DNA of 64,000 bases from Stenotrophomonas sp. UBA2629 (lineage in GTDB: Bacteria; Pseudomonadota; Gammaproteobacteria; Xanthomonadales; Xanthomonadaceae): the NCBI GenBank assembly GCA_002359895.1, contig DEOB01000006.1:72595-136594 (forward strand), read 5' to 3'. Shown in pieces: positions 27,706-37,324 of the stretch; positions within the stretch are counted from its first letter, which is position 1; every line of letters begins with the position of its first letter. The notes beneath the pieces are model-generated. The model had not been told where the DNA came from, did not search any database, and saw nothing but the letters and a program-made list of their open reading frames with translations. The position numbers and the translations under genes were made by a program.

Positions 27706-28857
27706 TTAGTTGCGGGTGTAACGACCGTGTACGGACGACACGCTTCCTTCAAGTTCCATGACCAGCAGCATGGAGGACAGGCTGGCAGCCGTCAATCCAG
27801 TGCGCTCGATCAATGAATCCATACCGGTTGGGTCGAAGCCCAGTGCATTCCACAAGCGCTGGTAGTCGGGGTCCGGCAGGGCGGGTGCCGGGCGGGATTG
27901 TGCCGGCGCACAACAGATGGGGGCTTGCAACCGGTTTTGCAAGGCGCTGGCCAGTTCCCCGGCCATGTTGGCTATGCCTTCCAGAATATCTGCCGGGCGC
28001 CCGACCAACGTGGCACCTTCACGGATCAGGCGGTGGCAGCCCAGTGCCATGGGGTTGTGGATGGAGCCGGGCAGGGCGAAGACCTCGCGGCCGGCTTCGC
28101 AGGCCAGTCGTGCGGTGATCAGGGCGCCGGAGCGTTCTGCGGCCTCGATCACCACCGTGCCCAGGGTGAGCGCGGCCAACAGCCGGTTGCGGGCAGGAAA
28201 CTGGCCGCTGCGGGGCGGCGTGCCGGGCAGATATTCGCTGACCACGGCGCCAGCTGCGGCGACCTGCGCCTGCAGTTCGCGGTGATGACGTGGGTAGATC
28301 ACATCCGGCCCGGTGCCGATCACCGCGTAAGTAACGCCCCCGTAGGCCAATGCGGCGCGGTGCGCGGCAGCGTCGATGCCGGCAGCCAGCCCGCTGGCGA
28401 TGGTGAGCCCGTTCCGGGCAAGTTCCGTGGCGAAATCGCGGGCGTTGTCGCGCCCGCCAGGGCTGGGCGCGCGGCTGCCAACGATGGCGATGGCCGGCGT
28501 CCACAGCTGCGTGGGGTTGCCGGCAACGAACAGCGCCAGCGGCGCGTTCGGGCTGCCATGCAGCAGCGGGGGATAGTCCGGGTCGGCACGGCCCAGCAGG
28601 TGATGGTTGGGGGCTGCGAGCCAGGCCTGTGCGCTTTCCAGTGCTGCGGCGTCCGGCCGGGCAAGAGCGCGGCATTGCTCGGGAGTGCAGCCCGCCGAAC
28701 GCCAAGCCTCTGTGCCGGCCGCAATCGCGCTGCCTGGGTTCTCGAAGCGATCGAGCAGGGCGCGTAATGGCGCCATGGGGCCGCCCGCCAGCAGCAGGGT
28801 GAGCAGGGCGGGGCTGTTGTCGGTGGCGGCAACTGGATGGGGTGCGGGAATGGGCAT
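27706..28857 (-). CDS. dprA: DNA processing protein DprA
   Basis: Cytoplasmic single-stranded-DNA-binding protein that loads RecA on incoming DNA during natural transformation. The Rossmann-like core is evident: AIVGSRAPSPGGRDNARDFA, then GLTIASGLAAGIDAAAHRAAL and GTGPDVIYPRHHREL. A C-terminal winged-helix-like DML1 domain (LIERTGLTAASLSSMLLVMELEG) closes the 383-aa protein. ATG 28857 (MPIPAPHP) is preferred over an upstream in-frame start inside the preceding terminator. Confidence 0.95.
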   Translation of the reverse strand: MPIPAPHPVAATDNSPALLTLLLAGGPMAPLRALLDRFENPGSAIAAGTEAWRSAGCTPEQCRALARPDAAALESAQAWLAAPNHHLLGRADPDYPPLLHGSPNAPLALFVAGNPTQLWTPAIAIVGSRAPSPGGRDNARDFATELARNGLTIASGLAAGIDAAAHRAALAYGGVTYAVIGTGPDVIYPRHHRELQAQVAAAGAVVSEYLPGTPPRSGQFPARNRLLAALTLGTVVIEAAERSGALITARLACEAGREVFALPGSIHNPMALGCHRLIREGATLVGRPADILEGIANMAGELASALQNRLQAPICCAPAQSRPAPALPDPDYQRLWNALGFDPTGMDSLIERTGLTAASLSSMLLVMELEGSVSSVHGRYTRN

Positions 28858-28879
28858 CCGCTCAGCGTCCGTTGCAGAC

Positions 28880-28907
28880 AACGACGGCGCCCTCGGGCGC
28901 CGTCGTT
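28880..28907 (-). terminator. Hairpin between LysM gene and dprA
   Basis: Perfect 13-base arms AACGACGGCGCCC and GGGCGCCGTCGTT with a TC loop, 31 bp past the LysM gene stop. Only a short T-containing tail follows on the minus strand, so some read-through into dprA is likely. Confidence 0.65.
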
Positions 28908-28938
28908 TCACATCATCGGAGTTTCCCCCGGCCGTCGC

Positions 28939-30063
28939 TTACTGTGCGTCGGGATGCTTCAGCTCGTAGCCCAGACGGGTCGGCTTGGTGCCTTCCATGA
29001 TCAGCGCGTAGCTGACCTTGTCGAACGTGCGGAACACCATTGCATGCGCGGCATATTCATCCGGCAGCGACACGCGGCCAGCGCCATCACGCAGCGCGTC
29101 GTCGGCGCGCGAGGTGTTCATGCCCTTGACCCGGTCGATGGCATGGCTGCCGCTGCGCCACACCGAAAACACGGTGCCGTTGTCGATGCCGTCACGGGCG
29201 CCGCCGGAAATGGCGATCACATCGCGCGGACCGCCCGAGGTGAACGTATCGCTGATGGCCAGTACGCGCAGGTGTCCCGGTGCCACGGCGACAGCCGGCG
29301 CATGCGGGATGAACTGCAGGTCGTAGGGCTGAGCCTGCAACGGCACCAGTCGGTCACCGGCGCGAACTTCACGGCCGCTGTCTTCCAGCCGCAGCGTGGA
29401 GGCGTCGGTGTCGTCGCCGGCCAGTTGGGTCAGCGTGCCGATGTTGACCTGTGCCAGTTCGTAGCCCAGGAATTCGCCATGGCGGGTGGTGGCCTCGTAT
29501 TCCTTCCAGAGGTTGCCGGAGCCGGCAGTGGTGTTGCCACGCTGGTCCAGATCGTCGCTGGGCTTGGCTTGGCCGTAGCGCAGGGTCGGGCGCACCACCA
29601 GGTAACGCTGGCCCGGCTGTGCATCCTGCAGGCCAACGACATAAGCCTGATGGCCGGCGCTGGCGCGAAGGCGGTTGTCTTCCAGGCCAACGACGTAAGG
29701 CAGCTGTTTGAAGCTGTCCACGACGAACAGGTTTTTCAGGAACGGTTCAACGTCCGCCAACGGAATGGCGTTGATGGGCGCTTCCTGGCGCGGCCCCGCC
29801 TGGGCGGTCACCCGGTCCAGATAGGCAAGGCTCAGCACGTCCCCCGGATAGATCAGGTGTGGATTCTTCACCTGGGGATTGGCCTGCCAGATTTCCGGCC
29901 AAAGCCACGGCTTTTTCAGGAAACGGGCCGAGATATCCCACAGCGTGTCACCCTTGCGCACCACATAGGTGTCAGGGTGGGAGCCGTTCATTTCCACGGC
30001 GACGGCATAGGTCGTGACGGTCAGCAGCGCCACGGCGGCGACCGTACGGATTTGTTTAAGCAT
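28939..30063 (-). CDS. LysM-domain exported protein
   Basis: A 374-aa exported protein with a signal peptide (VAALLTV-type run after MLKQIRTV) and an N-terminal LysM module (DTYVVRKGDTLWDISARFLKK, then WPEIWQANPQVKNPHLIYPGD) that binds peptidoglycan. The rest is a conserved periplasmic domain of unknown function found next to dprA in this group. ATG 30063 is chosen because the longer frame runs through the promoter region shared with def. It lies divergent from def. Confidence 0.9.
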   Translation of the reverse strand: MLKQIRTVAAVALLTVTTYAVAVEMNGSHPDTYVVRKGDTLWDISARFLKKPWLWPEIWQANPQVKNPHLIYPGDVLSLAYLDRVTAQAGPRQEAPINAIPLADVEPFLKNLFVVDSFKQLPYVVGLEDNRLRASAGHQAYVVGLQDAQPGQRYLVVRPTLRYGQAKPSDDLDQRGNTTAGSGNLWKEYEATTRHGEFLGYELAQVNIGTLTQLAGDDTDASTLRLEDSGREVRAGDRLVPLQAQPYDLQFIPHAPAVAVAPGHLRVLAISDTFTSGGPRDVIAISGGARDGIDNGTVFSVWRSGSHAIDRVKGMNTSRADDALRDGAGRVSLPDEYAAHAMVFRTFDKVSYALIMEGTKPTRLGYELKHPDAQ

Positions 30064-30193
30064 GGTTGCGATCTGCCTGATTCCCCAACAGGTTGTCGCA
30101 CTATATTCCAGAAAGCGGGGCGCCGGGCAAGCGCAAGCGGTAGAATTGGGACGTCTTGCCGAAATAAGCGGCATCCTCCTATCGGTATCCCCC

Positions 30194-30709
30194 ATGGCAC
30201 TCTTGCCCATTCTCGAATTCCCCGACCCGCGGCTGCGCACCAAAGCAGCCCTCGTCGAGGCTGCCGAAGTGACCACTCCGGCCTTCCAGACGCTGCTGGA
30301 TGACATGTTCCAGACCATGTATGAGGCGCCGGGCATTGGCCTGGCAGCCAGTCAGGTGGACGTGCATCAGCGCTTCATGGTCATCGACGTCAGCGAAGAG
30401 CATGACGTGCCGATGGTGTTCATCAACCCGCAGATCATCAGCGCCAGCGAGGGCGGCCGCGTCTATCAGGAAGGGTGCCTGTCGGTGCCGGGCATCTATG
30501 CCGACGTGACCCGTGCCGATTCCATCGTGGTGCGCTTTCTGGACCGCGACGGCAAGGAGCAGGAACTGGCTGCCGAAGGGCTGCTGGCCACCTGCATCCA
30601 GCATGAGATGGACCACCTGGACGGCAAACTGTTCATCGATTACCTCTCGCCGCTCAAGCGCGAGATGGTGCGCAAGAAGCTGGCCAAGCAGCGCAAGCAC
30701 GTTGCCTGA
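30194..30709 (+). CDS. def: Peptide deformylase
   Basis: Metallo-hydrolase that removes the formyl group from the N-terminal methionine of new proteins. All three family motifs are present: GIGLAASQ near residue 45, EGCLSVPG near 90 and QHEMDHLDG near 135, giving the Cys and two His metal ligands. The 171 aa length is standard. ATG 30194 (MALLPILEF) is the conserved start. It precedes fmt, the gene for the opposite reaction on initiator tRNA, but a terminator separates them. Confidence 0.97.
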   Translation: MALLPILEFPDPRLRTKAALVEAAEVTTPAFQTLLDDMFQTMYEAPGIGLAASQVDVHQRFMVIDVSEEHDVPMVFINPQIISASEGGRVYQEGCLSVPGIYADVTRADSIVVRFLDRDGKEQELAAEGLLATCIQHEMDHLDGKLFIDYLSPLKREMVRKKLAKQRKHVA

Positions 30710-30785
30710 GCCGAGCGGTGGTCCGGCAAGGCGCATTGACGCCGGCTGGATTGCCGGGGCGGGGCCGGCCAGGCCCTGACACCAC

Positions 30786-30815
30786 ACGGCGCCGCCATTC
30801 GGCGCCGTTGTTCTT
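30786..30815 (+). terminator. Terminator between def and fmt
   Basis: Nine-base arms ACGGCGCCG and CGGCGCCGT around CCATT, followed by TGTTCTTT, in the 124-bp def-fmt gap. Confidence 0.75.
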
Positions 30816-30833
30816 TCCGGGAGTTGGAACGCC

Positions 30834-31757
30834 ATGAGAATTGTTTTTGCCGGTACGCCGGAGTTCGCGGTCGCCTCGCTGGCTGCCGCTGCGCGTCATC
30901 ACGAAGTGGTGGCGGTGTACACCCAGCCGGACCGCCCGGCCGGCCGTGGCCGTGGCTTGATGCCTTCGCCGGTGAAGCTCGACGCCATTGCGCGCGGCAT
31001 TCCGGTGTTTCAGCCCGAATCCCTGAAAACACCCGAGGCCCAGCAGCAACTGCGCGATCTGCAGCCGGACCTGATGGTGGTGGTGGCGTACGGCCTGATT
31101 CTGCCCAAGGCGGTGCTGGCCATCCCGACCCACGGCTGCTGGAACGTGCATGGCTCGCTGTTGCCGCGTTGGCGCGGCGCCGCGCCCATCCAGCGTGCGA
31201 TCGAGGCCGGCGATAGCGAGACCGGCGTGTGCCTGATGCAGATGGAAGCCGGCCTGGATACCGGCCCGGTGCTGCTGCACCTGAGCACGCCGATCAGCGA
31301 AACCGATACGGGCGGACAGTTGCATGACCGTCTGGCGCAGCTGGGCGCACAGGTGCTGTCCGATGGCTTGGGCCTGCTGCGTGCGGGCTTGAAGCCGATG
31401 GCACGGCCGCAGCCGGAAGCCGGCGTCACCTATGCGCACAAGCTGGACAAGGCCGAAGCCCGCTTGGATTGGAGCCAGGACGCCGCCGCGCTGGCGCGCA
31501 AGGTGCGTGCCTTCAACCCGTGGCCGATCGCCGAGGCGACATTGGCCGGTGAGCGCGTGCGCATCCACGGCGCCATCGCCATTGAAGACAACGGCGGCAA
31601 CGCGCCCGGCACCGTGATTGCCGCCTCGCGCGAGGGCATCGACATTGCCTGCGGGCAGGGCGCATTGCGACTGCGCGTGGTGCAGCGTGAAGGCGGCAAG
31701 GCGATTACGGCGGCCGACTATCTCAACGCGCGCCGTGATCTGCGGGTCGAGGGCTGA
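30834..31757 (+). CDS. fmt: Methionyl-tRNA formyltransferase
   Basis: Transfers a formyl group from 10-formyl-tetrahydrofolate to initiator Met-tRNA. N-terminal MRIVFAGTPEFAV, the catalytic-loop region with NVHGSLLPRWRGAAPIQ and the C-terminal OB-fold domain (FNPWPIAEATLAGERVRI) are as expected, and the length of 307 aa is normal. It is 5 bp before rsmB, forming a two-gene unit. Confidence 0.97.
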   Translation: MRIVFAGTPEFAVASLAAAARHHEVVAVYTQPDRPAGRGRGLMPSPVKLDAIARGIPVFQPESLKTPEAQQQLRDLQPDLMVVVAYGLILPKAVLAIPTHGCWNVHGSLLPRWRGAAPIQRAIEAGDSETGVCLMQMEAGLDTGPVLLHLSTPISETDTGGQLHDRLAQLGAQVLSDGLGLLRAGLKPMARPQPEAGVTYAHKLDKAEARLDWSQDAAALARKVRAFNPWPIAEATLAGERVRIHGAIAIEDNGGNAPGTVIAASREGIDIACGQGALRLRVVQREGGKAITAADYLNARRDLRVEG

Positions 31758-31762
31758 ATCTG

Positions 31763-33106
31763 ATGGCTGCTGCAACAACGTCCACGCCATGGGACAACAA
31801 GAGCGCTGCACGCCAACCCGGTGCGCAGACCCGCGCGCTGGCGGCCAAGGTGCTGGCAGCAGTGTTGGGTCGAGGGCGTTCGCTCAAGGCCGAGTTGGCC
31901 ATTGCGCTGCCCAAGCTCGACGACAGCCGCGACCGCGCGCTGCTTGAGGCCATCTGTTTTGCCGCGTTGCGCCGCCGTACCGCCTACGACAAAGCACTGG
32001 GGCAATGGCTGCAAAAGCCGCTGGGGCCCCGTGAAGCGGACCTGCGCGGGCTGTTGATGGCGGGCTTCGCACAGTTGGATGTACTGCAGCTGCCGGCGCA
32101 TGCGGCGTTGTCGGCGACGGTGGATGCGGCGCGTGCGTTGGGTCGTGAGCGACAGGCCGGTTTGGTCAACGCGGTGCTGCGCCGCGCGCAACGCGAAGGC
32201 TTTGCGGAAGCCCGTGCAGAAGACGCATGGCCGCAGTGGTTGCTGGAACAGGTGCGTCAGGACTGGCCCGAACATGCTGCTGCGATCTTCGCCAACAGCC
32301 TGCAGCCGGCGCCGCTGTGGTTGCGGGTAAACGGCCAGCAGCACAGCCGTGATGCATATATGGCGCAACTGCAGGATGCAGGTATCGACGCAGTGGCTGA
32401 GCCACTGTCTGCCGACGCGATCCGTCTACCGGTTGCCGTGCCAGTCGCCAGCTTGCCGGGCTTCGCGCAGGGCGCGGTGTCGGTGCAGGATTTCTCCGCG
32501 CAGCAGGTGGCTGATGCGTTGTCGCCTGCCACCGGTGCGCGCGTGCTGGATGCGTGCGCCGCGCCGGGTGGCAAGGCTGCGCATCTGCTTGAACGCGATT
32601 CCACCCTGAACTTGGTGGCGTTGGATGTGGACGCGCGTCGCCTGCAGCGTATTCGCGAAACCTTCGCCCGCACCGGTGTGGGCAGTGAGGCCCAGGTGCT
32701 GGCAGCCGACGCTGCCGATATCGCCGCGTGGTGGGATGGCAAAGCGTTCGATGCGGTGTTGCTGGATGCACCGTGTTCGGCCACCGGCATCATCCGTCGT
32801 CAGCCGGACGTGCTGTTGCATCGCCGCGCCGAAGACATCACTGCGTTGGCGGCGCTGCAGGCACGCTTGCTGGATGCGTTGTGGCAGGTGCTGCGCCCGG
32901 GCGGCGTGCTGCTGTATTCAACCTGCTCGATTCTGCGCCGGGAGAACGGGCAACAGGTGGCCGAATTTCTGGCCCGTACCGCCGATGCGCGGCTTGATCC
33001 ATTGCCGGATGCGTTCGGTCATGACGACAGCGGCAGTCGCCAGCGTCTGCCGGGCGAGCGTGACGCCGATGGCTTCTTCTATGCGCGCTTGGTGAAGTCG
33101 GTTTAA
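31763..33106 (+). CDS. rsmB: 16S rRNA m5C967 methyltransferase RsmB
   Basis: SAM-dependent methyltransferase that makes m5C967 in 16S rRNA. An N-terminal NusB-like RNA-binding domain (residues about 20-150) is followed by the Rossmann catalytic domain. Motifs visible include DACAAPGGKAAHLLE (SAM binding), LLDAPCSATG with one conserved cysteine, and YSTCSILRREN with the other. The 447 aa length fits RsmB. It follows fmt directly, the usual order in gammaproteobacteria. Confidence 0.95.
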   Translation: MAAATTSTPWDNKSAARQPGAQTRALAAKVLAAVLGRGRSLKAELAIALPKLDDSRDRALLEAICFAALRRRTAYDKALGQWLQKPLGPREADLRGLLMAGFAQLDVLQLPAHAALSATVDAARALGRERQAGLVNAVLRRAQREGFAEARAEDAWPQWLLEQVRQDWPEHAAAIFANSLQPAPLWLRVNGQQHSRDAYMAQLQDAGIDAVAEPLSADAIRLPVAVPVASLPGFAQGAVSVQDFSAQQVADALSPATGARVLDACAAPGGKAAHLLERDSTLNLVALDVDARRLQRIRETFARTGVGSEAQVLAADAADIAAWWDGKAFDAVLLDAPCSATGIIRRQPDVLLHRRAEDITALAALQARLLDALWQVLRPGGVLLYSTCSILRRENGQQVAEFLARTADARLDPLPDAFGHDDSGSRQRLPGERDADGFFYARLVKSV

Positions 33107-33255
33107 CTCGACGCTGCACGTGCTTGTCGCTGAATGACGGCGGCAAGCACGTGAATTCTGCGCGGATCGCAGATCAGATAGCCGTCACTGGTAAAACTTC
33201 GTGCCCATGAATTGCTTGTGCGGCCCCTGTTGATGGCGTTGCGTGGCGAAATGCA

Positions 33256-34377
33256 TCAGCGTCTGCTCAGCAGGTCGAGGTAGACCGCTTCGGTCGCACG
33301 GGCAAAATCCCCGATGCCGAATTCCGCAACGGCGTGTCTGCGGGCGGCTTCGCCCATAGGGCGTAGTGCCTCGGGTTGTTGCAGCATCTGGCGCAACGTG
33401 GCCGCCATCGCCTGATAGCCATGCACCGGCACCACCCAGCCATCCTCGCCGTGGCGGATGTTCTCCGGCAGGCCTGCGTAGTCGGTGACCATCACCGGCT
33501 TGCCCATCGACATCATTTCGCGACAGGCGAAAGAGATGGTTTCCACATCATGCGAGAGCACAAAGCCAGCATCCAATGCGGCAATGACCGGGCGCACATC
33601 GTCCAGCAGGCCGGGGAAGTGGAACTGCGACTGCAGCCCTGCATCACGCACGAGGGCCAACTGCTGCCCGGAAGGAGGCATGCCGGCAATGACCACATGC
33701 ACTTTGCGGCGTTCGTGCGCTTCAAGCAGGTTGAGCGCCGCAGCCAGATCAGTCCAACCCTTGTAGCTGCTGGTGCCGGCACTGCTGCCGATCAGTAGGG
33801 CATCTGCAGGAATGGATAGTTGTGCGCGCAACGCATGGGCCTGCTCGCCAAGCTGTGGCGCGAACAGCGCGGTATCCACGCCGTTGTAGACGGTCTGTGG
33901 CTTGCACGCGCGGTATGGCGTAGCTTCCAGCTGCAGACGGACGTACTCGCACACTGCGATGACTTTGTCCGTGTGCAGGCGTGCGCGCAGGATATGGCGG
34001 AACCCGCGCATGGGTTTGGTGTTGTGCTTGGTCAACACGATACGCGGGCGCGGCGAGATCCCTTTCAATGCTGCGATCAGCAGGCGGTGATCCACCGAGC
34101 CATTGACGTGGACGACATCATATTTGTGAGCAAGCAGATAGCCGCGCAGCTGCTGTATGGCGCGGAATATCACGGGCGGCCAGCGCACGCCATTTGGAAA
34201 CGATTGTGCCAGTGCAATCACGTTTGGCAGCGCGGCAGCCTCGGCAAACAGGCGGCTGTTGGGCGGCGCGGCGACATGAACTTCATGGTTCACGGACAAG
34301 GCGCGCGCCAATTCGCGGATGTAGGTGGTGTGCCCACCGCCGTTGCCTTCATGAAAATTGGTGTAAAGCAGCTTCAT
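33256..34377 (-). CDS. GT-B glycosyltransferase (group 1/GT4 type)
   Basis: A 373-aa retaining glycosyltransferase of the GT4-like GT-B fold. The N-terminus has the glycine-rich loop NFHEGNGGGHTTYI, and the C-terminal donor domain has GSSAGTSSYKGWTDL and a modified E-x7-E motif region (ETISFACREMMSMGKPVMVTD). It probably adds a sugar in lipopolysaccharide core or O-chain synthesis given the adjacent GT2 and O-antigen ligase genes. ATG 34377 (MKLLYTNF) is the natural start. Sugar specificity unknown. Confidence 0.88.
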   Translation of the reverse strand: MKLLYTNFHEGNGGGHTTYIRELARALSVNHEVHVAAPPNSRLFAEAAALPNVIALAQSFPNGVRWPPVIFRAIQQLRGYLLAHKYDVVHVNGSVDHRLLIAALKGISPRPRIVLTKHNTKPMRGFRHILRARLHTDKVIAVCEYVRLQLEATPYRACKPQTVYNGVDTALFAPQLGEQAHALRAQLSIPADALLIGSSAGTSSYKGWTDLAAALNLLEAHERRKVHVVIAGMPPSGQQLALVRDAGLQSQFHFPGLLDDVRPVIAALDAGFVLSHDVETISFACREMMSMGKPVMVTDYAGLPENIRHGEDGWVVPVHGYQAMAATLRQMLQQPEALRPMGEAARRHAVAEFGIGDFARATEAVYLDLLSRR

Positions 34378-34655
34378 GAGTAGGCGGATGTCTCGGCAAT
34401 GATTCTGCCGTGCCAAGCGTTGCGTTCTTCCAGGTCACCTGCGCATGTTTTGACGACTGCGGCGATCCCCTGGATGACGAGCATGCATGTGCTTGAAAAT
34501 CCGCATGGCGTAATAGCGAGATGGAAACCGTCAGCAGTCACAAACACGTCCTTGGTTGTCGGCATTGCGTTGACGCGGCCCCCAAAATATGACGAATCTG
34601 GATCAACGGCAAACCGAGGCCACGAATGAAATTGTCCTGAAACGCTTGGCCGCAT
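34374..34655 (-). CDS. Doubtful small ORF or gene remnant
   Basis: The 340-bp gap between two glycosyltransferase genes contains an ORF on the same strand whose stop overlaps the next gene's ATG (ATGA), the coupling seen elsewhere in this cluster. The product, about 93 aa from MRPSVSGQ or 63 from MPTTKDVF, has no recognised motif. It may be a decayed tail of a lost biosynthetic gene or chance. Confidence 0.2.
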   Translation of the reverse strand: MRPSVSGQFHSWPRFAVDPDSSYFGGRVNAMPTTKDVFVTADGFHLAITPCGFSSTCMLVIQGIAAVVKTCAGDLEERNAWHGRIIAETSAYS

Positions 34656-34717
34656 GATAACGATTGGTTTCCAGGTTCGGATCGGGTGAAGCGGCGCGCG
34701 GATCTGTGTTGAGGCTG

Positions 34718-35620
34718 TCAGTCGAAAATGATTTTCCCGCGACCCGGCATCACGTTCAAGTTCAATGCACTGGCCAGCGCCGCATAGCCCCATGCGGCCC
34801 ATTTGACTACATCCCGGCGGCGTAGCAACAGGCTGTATATCAGTACAGCTGGGACGGCAGCGACGAGTAGTTTGGTCATATGCCAGCGGGCGGCTGCACT
34901 TCCCACATAGCGACGGATGGCAATCTGTCTGGACCGTGCGTAGTGGAAGCGTTTGATGAAATCGGTACGCAGGCTGGGTATGGAAGAGGCGCCGCCCTTG
35001 TGAAAATTACGCGCGGCGGGTTCCAACAAGCATTGATGTCCGGCTTTTGCCATGCGCAGGCACAGATCGTCATCTTCGTAATAGAGGAAGAATGTCTCGT
35101 CGAAACCGCCAATGTCACGGAATGCGCTCATGCGGATTAACTGGCAGCAGCCATGGATCCATTCGGCGCTGACGACCTGGTCCGGCACGGTGCATGCATT
35201 GCACTTGTCAGGTTTGAAGAAAGCCTTGCGGTGCGATATCTGGGGAACCTTCTCGCTGCGCCAGTTCTGCGGGCCTACCACGCCGGCACGCGGAAAGCGT
35301 TGCATGCAATTCAGTAGACGTTGCACGTCGTCAGCAGCGATGACGCAGTCTGGATTCAACAGCAGGGCAAAGGGTGTCTGGACGGTAGCCATTGCCTGGT
35401 TGTTGGCGCTGCCAAAACCTGCATTGAAACTACGGCTGATGACCTTGGCGTGGGGGATCAGCCGTGATGCCAGTGCTGTCGTGCCGTCACTGCTGGCGTT
35501 GTCAATGAGGGTGACGTTGCGGAACGGCGCCAAGGTACTGGCCATCATTTCCAGAACGGCCGTGCTGTTGTAGGTGACGCATACAACGGTCACGTCATTT
35601 AGGGAAAGGCCAGAACTCAT
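34718..35620 (-). CDS. GT2 family glycosyltransferase (WbbL/rhamnosyltransferase-like)
   Basis: A 300-aa inverting GT-A glycosyltransferase. It shows VVCVTYNS at the start, LIDNASSDGT, the DxD-equivalent LLNPDC, and WIHGCCQLIRMSAFRDIGGFDE with the acceptor-side FFLYYEDDDLCLR motif typical of rhamnosyltransferase-like GT2 enzymes. The C-terminal part contains a hydrophobic segment (LLVAAVPAVLIYSLLL) that may attach it to the membrane. ATG 35620 overlaps the stop of the ligase gene (ATGA). Probably acts in LPS or exopolysaccharide assembly. Confidence 0.9.
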   Translation of the reverse strand: MSSGLSLNDVTVVCVTYNSTAVLEMMASTLAPFRNVTLIDNASSDGTTALASRLIPHAKVISRSFNAGFGSANNQAMATVQTPFALLLNPDCVIAADDVQRLLNCMQRFPRAGVVGPQNWRSEKVPQISHRKAFFKPDKCNACTVPDQVVSAEWIHGCCQLIRMSAFRDIGGFDETFFLYYEDDDLCLRMAKAGHQCLLEPAARNFHKGGASSIPSLRTDFIKRFHYARSRQIAIRRYVGSAAARWHMTKLLVAAVPAVLIYSLLLRRRDVVKWAAWGYAALASALNLNVMPGRGKIIFD

Positions 35621-36906
35621 GGGTTGGATTGTTGCGTCCTTCCGTTGCCGTACCAAGGAAATGCGCCTGCCGGGATGCAAGCAACCAGCAAGATGAAGAC
35701 ATGCCGGTGGGTGAAGTCGCTCCACAACCCGTTTGCAAGGCCCGCCGCGAAATAGATGATCACAATGCTGGTGAGGATGCCCCGCTGAGGGTCTCCGAGC
35801 TTTGATGCATGGTAAGCAAGGCCAAGCAGCAGAACAGTGAAGACGAGCAGCCCGGCGGCGCCCTCTTCAGCAAGGATCAGCAGCATCTCCTGGTGGGGAT
35901 GGCCGGTAATGAAGGGGGCCGAATCGGGAATGGAGGCCATCTGCTCCATGTAAATCGGCTCCCAGCGGTTCAGTCCGTGCCCGAATAGGGGCGCATCGGC
36001 AATGATCGGCAGTGTGTGCTGCCAAAGCCAGAGCCGGATGCCGCTGGACGTGGGCTTCTGGGTGGTCAGGTAGTCGTCGACCTCCTCGGTAACGGCGCTC
36101 ACCATCCGTTCGCGGATGCTGGGCGTCGACCACAGCGCGCAGATGCTGGCAATGGCCAGCATTGCGCTCACCACCAGCGTGCGCCAGCCTTTAATGCGGT
36201 GTGCGACCAGGTAGTAGATCCAATATGCCAGAAGCGGCAGCAGCACGATGTAGGTGGTGCGGCTCTGAATGACCAGTACTACGTTAAACAGCACAACGGC
36301 GGCAATGATCAACAAACTTGCGCGTAGGCGTCGCGAAGGGCTTTTCAGTGCCACGGCCAACAGCATCGACATCAGGATCAAGCTCGCCAAGCCTTGTTGG
36401 GTGTACTCCTTGAAGACTGTGTTGCGCATCGATGCAGTTACTTCGACGACGGCGCGTTGCGGGACGAGCCCGAACTGCATCAAATAAGAAATCACCACAA
36501 CCAGCCCAGCGGCCGTGGCAAAGGCCAATAGCGCGCGCCATCGCCAGTGTGAGTCGCGTAACAGGCTGGCCATCAATGCCGGGTAGATGCAGCTCCAGAG
36601 CGAAGACTCACGATAGGCAGAGCTGTCCTGGAGCAAGGCGGTGTGTGTGGCACTGGCCAACAGCACCGCAAACCAGACAAGGAAGCCGATGACCACCGGC
36701 TCACGTAGGGCTGCCTGCCAGCGGCTGCGCGTATCCGCACCGAGCAACGACAAAAACAGACTCAAAATGATGAACGAGGCGGTGGCTGGTTTATTGATGG
36801 GGGCCGCAAACAGGCTCAGCACCGCGCACCATTGCCCCGCCGTCAGTAGACGAATACGGATCTGCCGCAATGCCGGCATCGGAGGAGCCACTGAGAAGTC
36901 ATTCAC
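35617..36906 (-). CDS. O-antigen ligase/polymerase-like membrane protein
   Basis: A 429-aa polytopic inner-membrane protein with about 10-12 helices and a large periplasmic loop (residues about 270-340, RERMVSAVTEEVDDY ... LFGHGLNRWEPIYMEQM, including GHPHQEMLLILAEEG). The loop with its GHGLNRW and HxH-type residues is typical of the Wzy_C/WaaL family, which joins O-antigen to lipid A core or polymerises it. Ligase versus polymerase cannot be decided from sequence alone. It is the first gene of a three-gene minus-strand run. Confidence 0.85.
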   Translation of the reverse strand: MNDFSVAPPMPALRQIRIRLLTAGQWCAVLSLFAAPINKPATASFIILSLFLSLLGADTRSRWQAALREPVVIGFLVWFAVLLASATHTALLQDSSAYRESSLWSCIYPALMASLLRDSHWRWRALLAFATAAGLVVVISYLMQFGLVPQRAVVEVTASMRNTVFKEYTQQGLASLILMSMLLAVALKSPSRRLRASLLIIAAVVLFNVVLVIQSRTTYIVLLPLLAYWIYYLVAHRIKGWRTLVVSAMLAIASICALWSTPSIRERMVSAVTEEVDDYLTTQKPTSSGIRLWLWQHTLPIIADAPLFGHGLNRWEPIYMEQMASIPDSAPFITGHPHQEMLLILAEEGAAGLLVFTVLLLGLAYHASKLGDPQRGILTSIVIIYFAAGLANGLWSDFTHRHVFILLVACIPAGAFPWYGNGRTQQSNP

Positions 36907-37324
36907 TTGATGAGGTCACACCGGAAAGGCGCCGTGGGCGCCGCTGGAAAGGTGGCAGCGATACTGAACGGTAACCACCTGGAACCAGGTTGACTCTGAA
37001 TCACGGTGTGGCTGAATTCTAGCGATGGGGCTTGCCATCTTCAACGCACTGCATCGCCTATACAGGCTGGCTGCGGGTGAGGGTTCATGGTCGCTTGACA
37101 AGCTTGTACGGATTTTTGCGCAGGGGTTTTCCGGAATGCCGTGACCCCCGCCGTTCTAAGGGCGATGCCAGAGCTGACTGTATGGCAATGAGCATGCGGT
37201 CACGGTGGCATTCGCCTGGCTGTCCGTCCTTGGCGCCAGAGGGCGCTTGATGCGCATTTCTGAACAACTGATTTGGGCTTGGCCAGCACGATGTTGGGGT
37301 TGCCATGCTTACGGCCAATCGTGC
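36907..37324. other. Intergenic gap, nothing convincing
   Basis: About 418 bp upstream of the ligase gene and downstream of the asparagine-synthase gene. No ORF with a family signature, no strong hairpin with T-tract and no repeat of the kinds found elsewhere were seen. It probably contains the promoter of the ligase-glycosyltransferase run. Confidence 0.6.
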
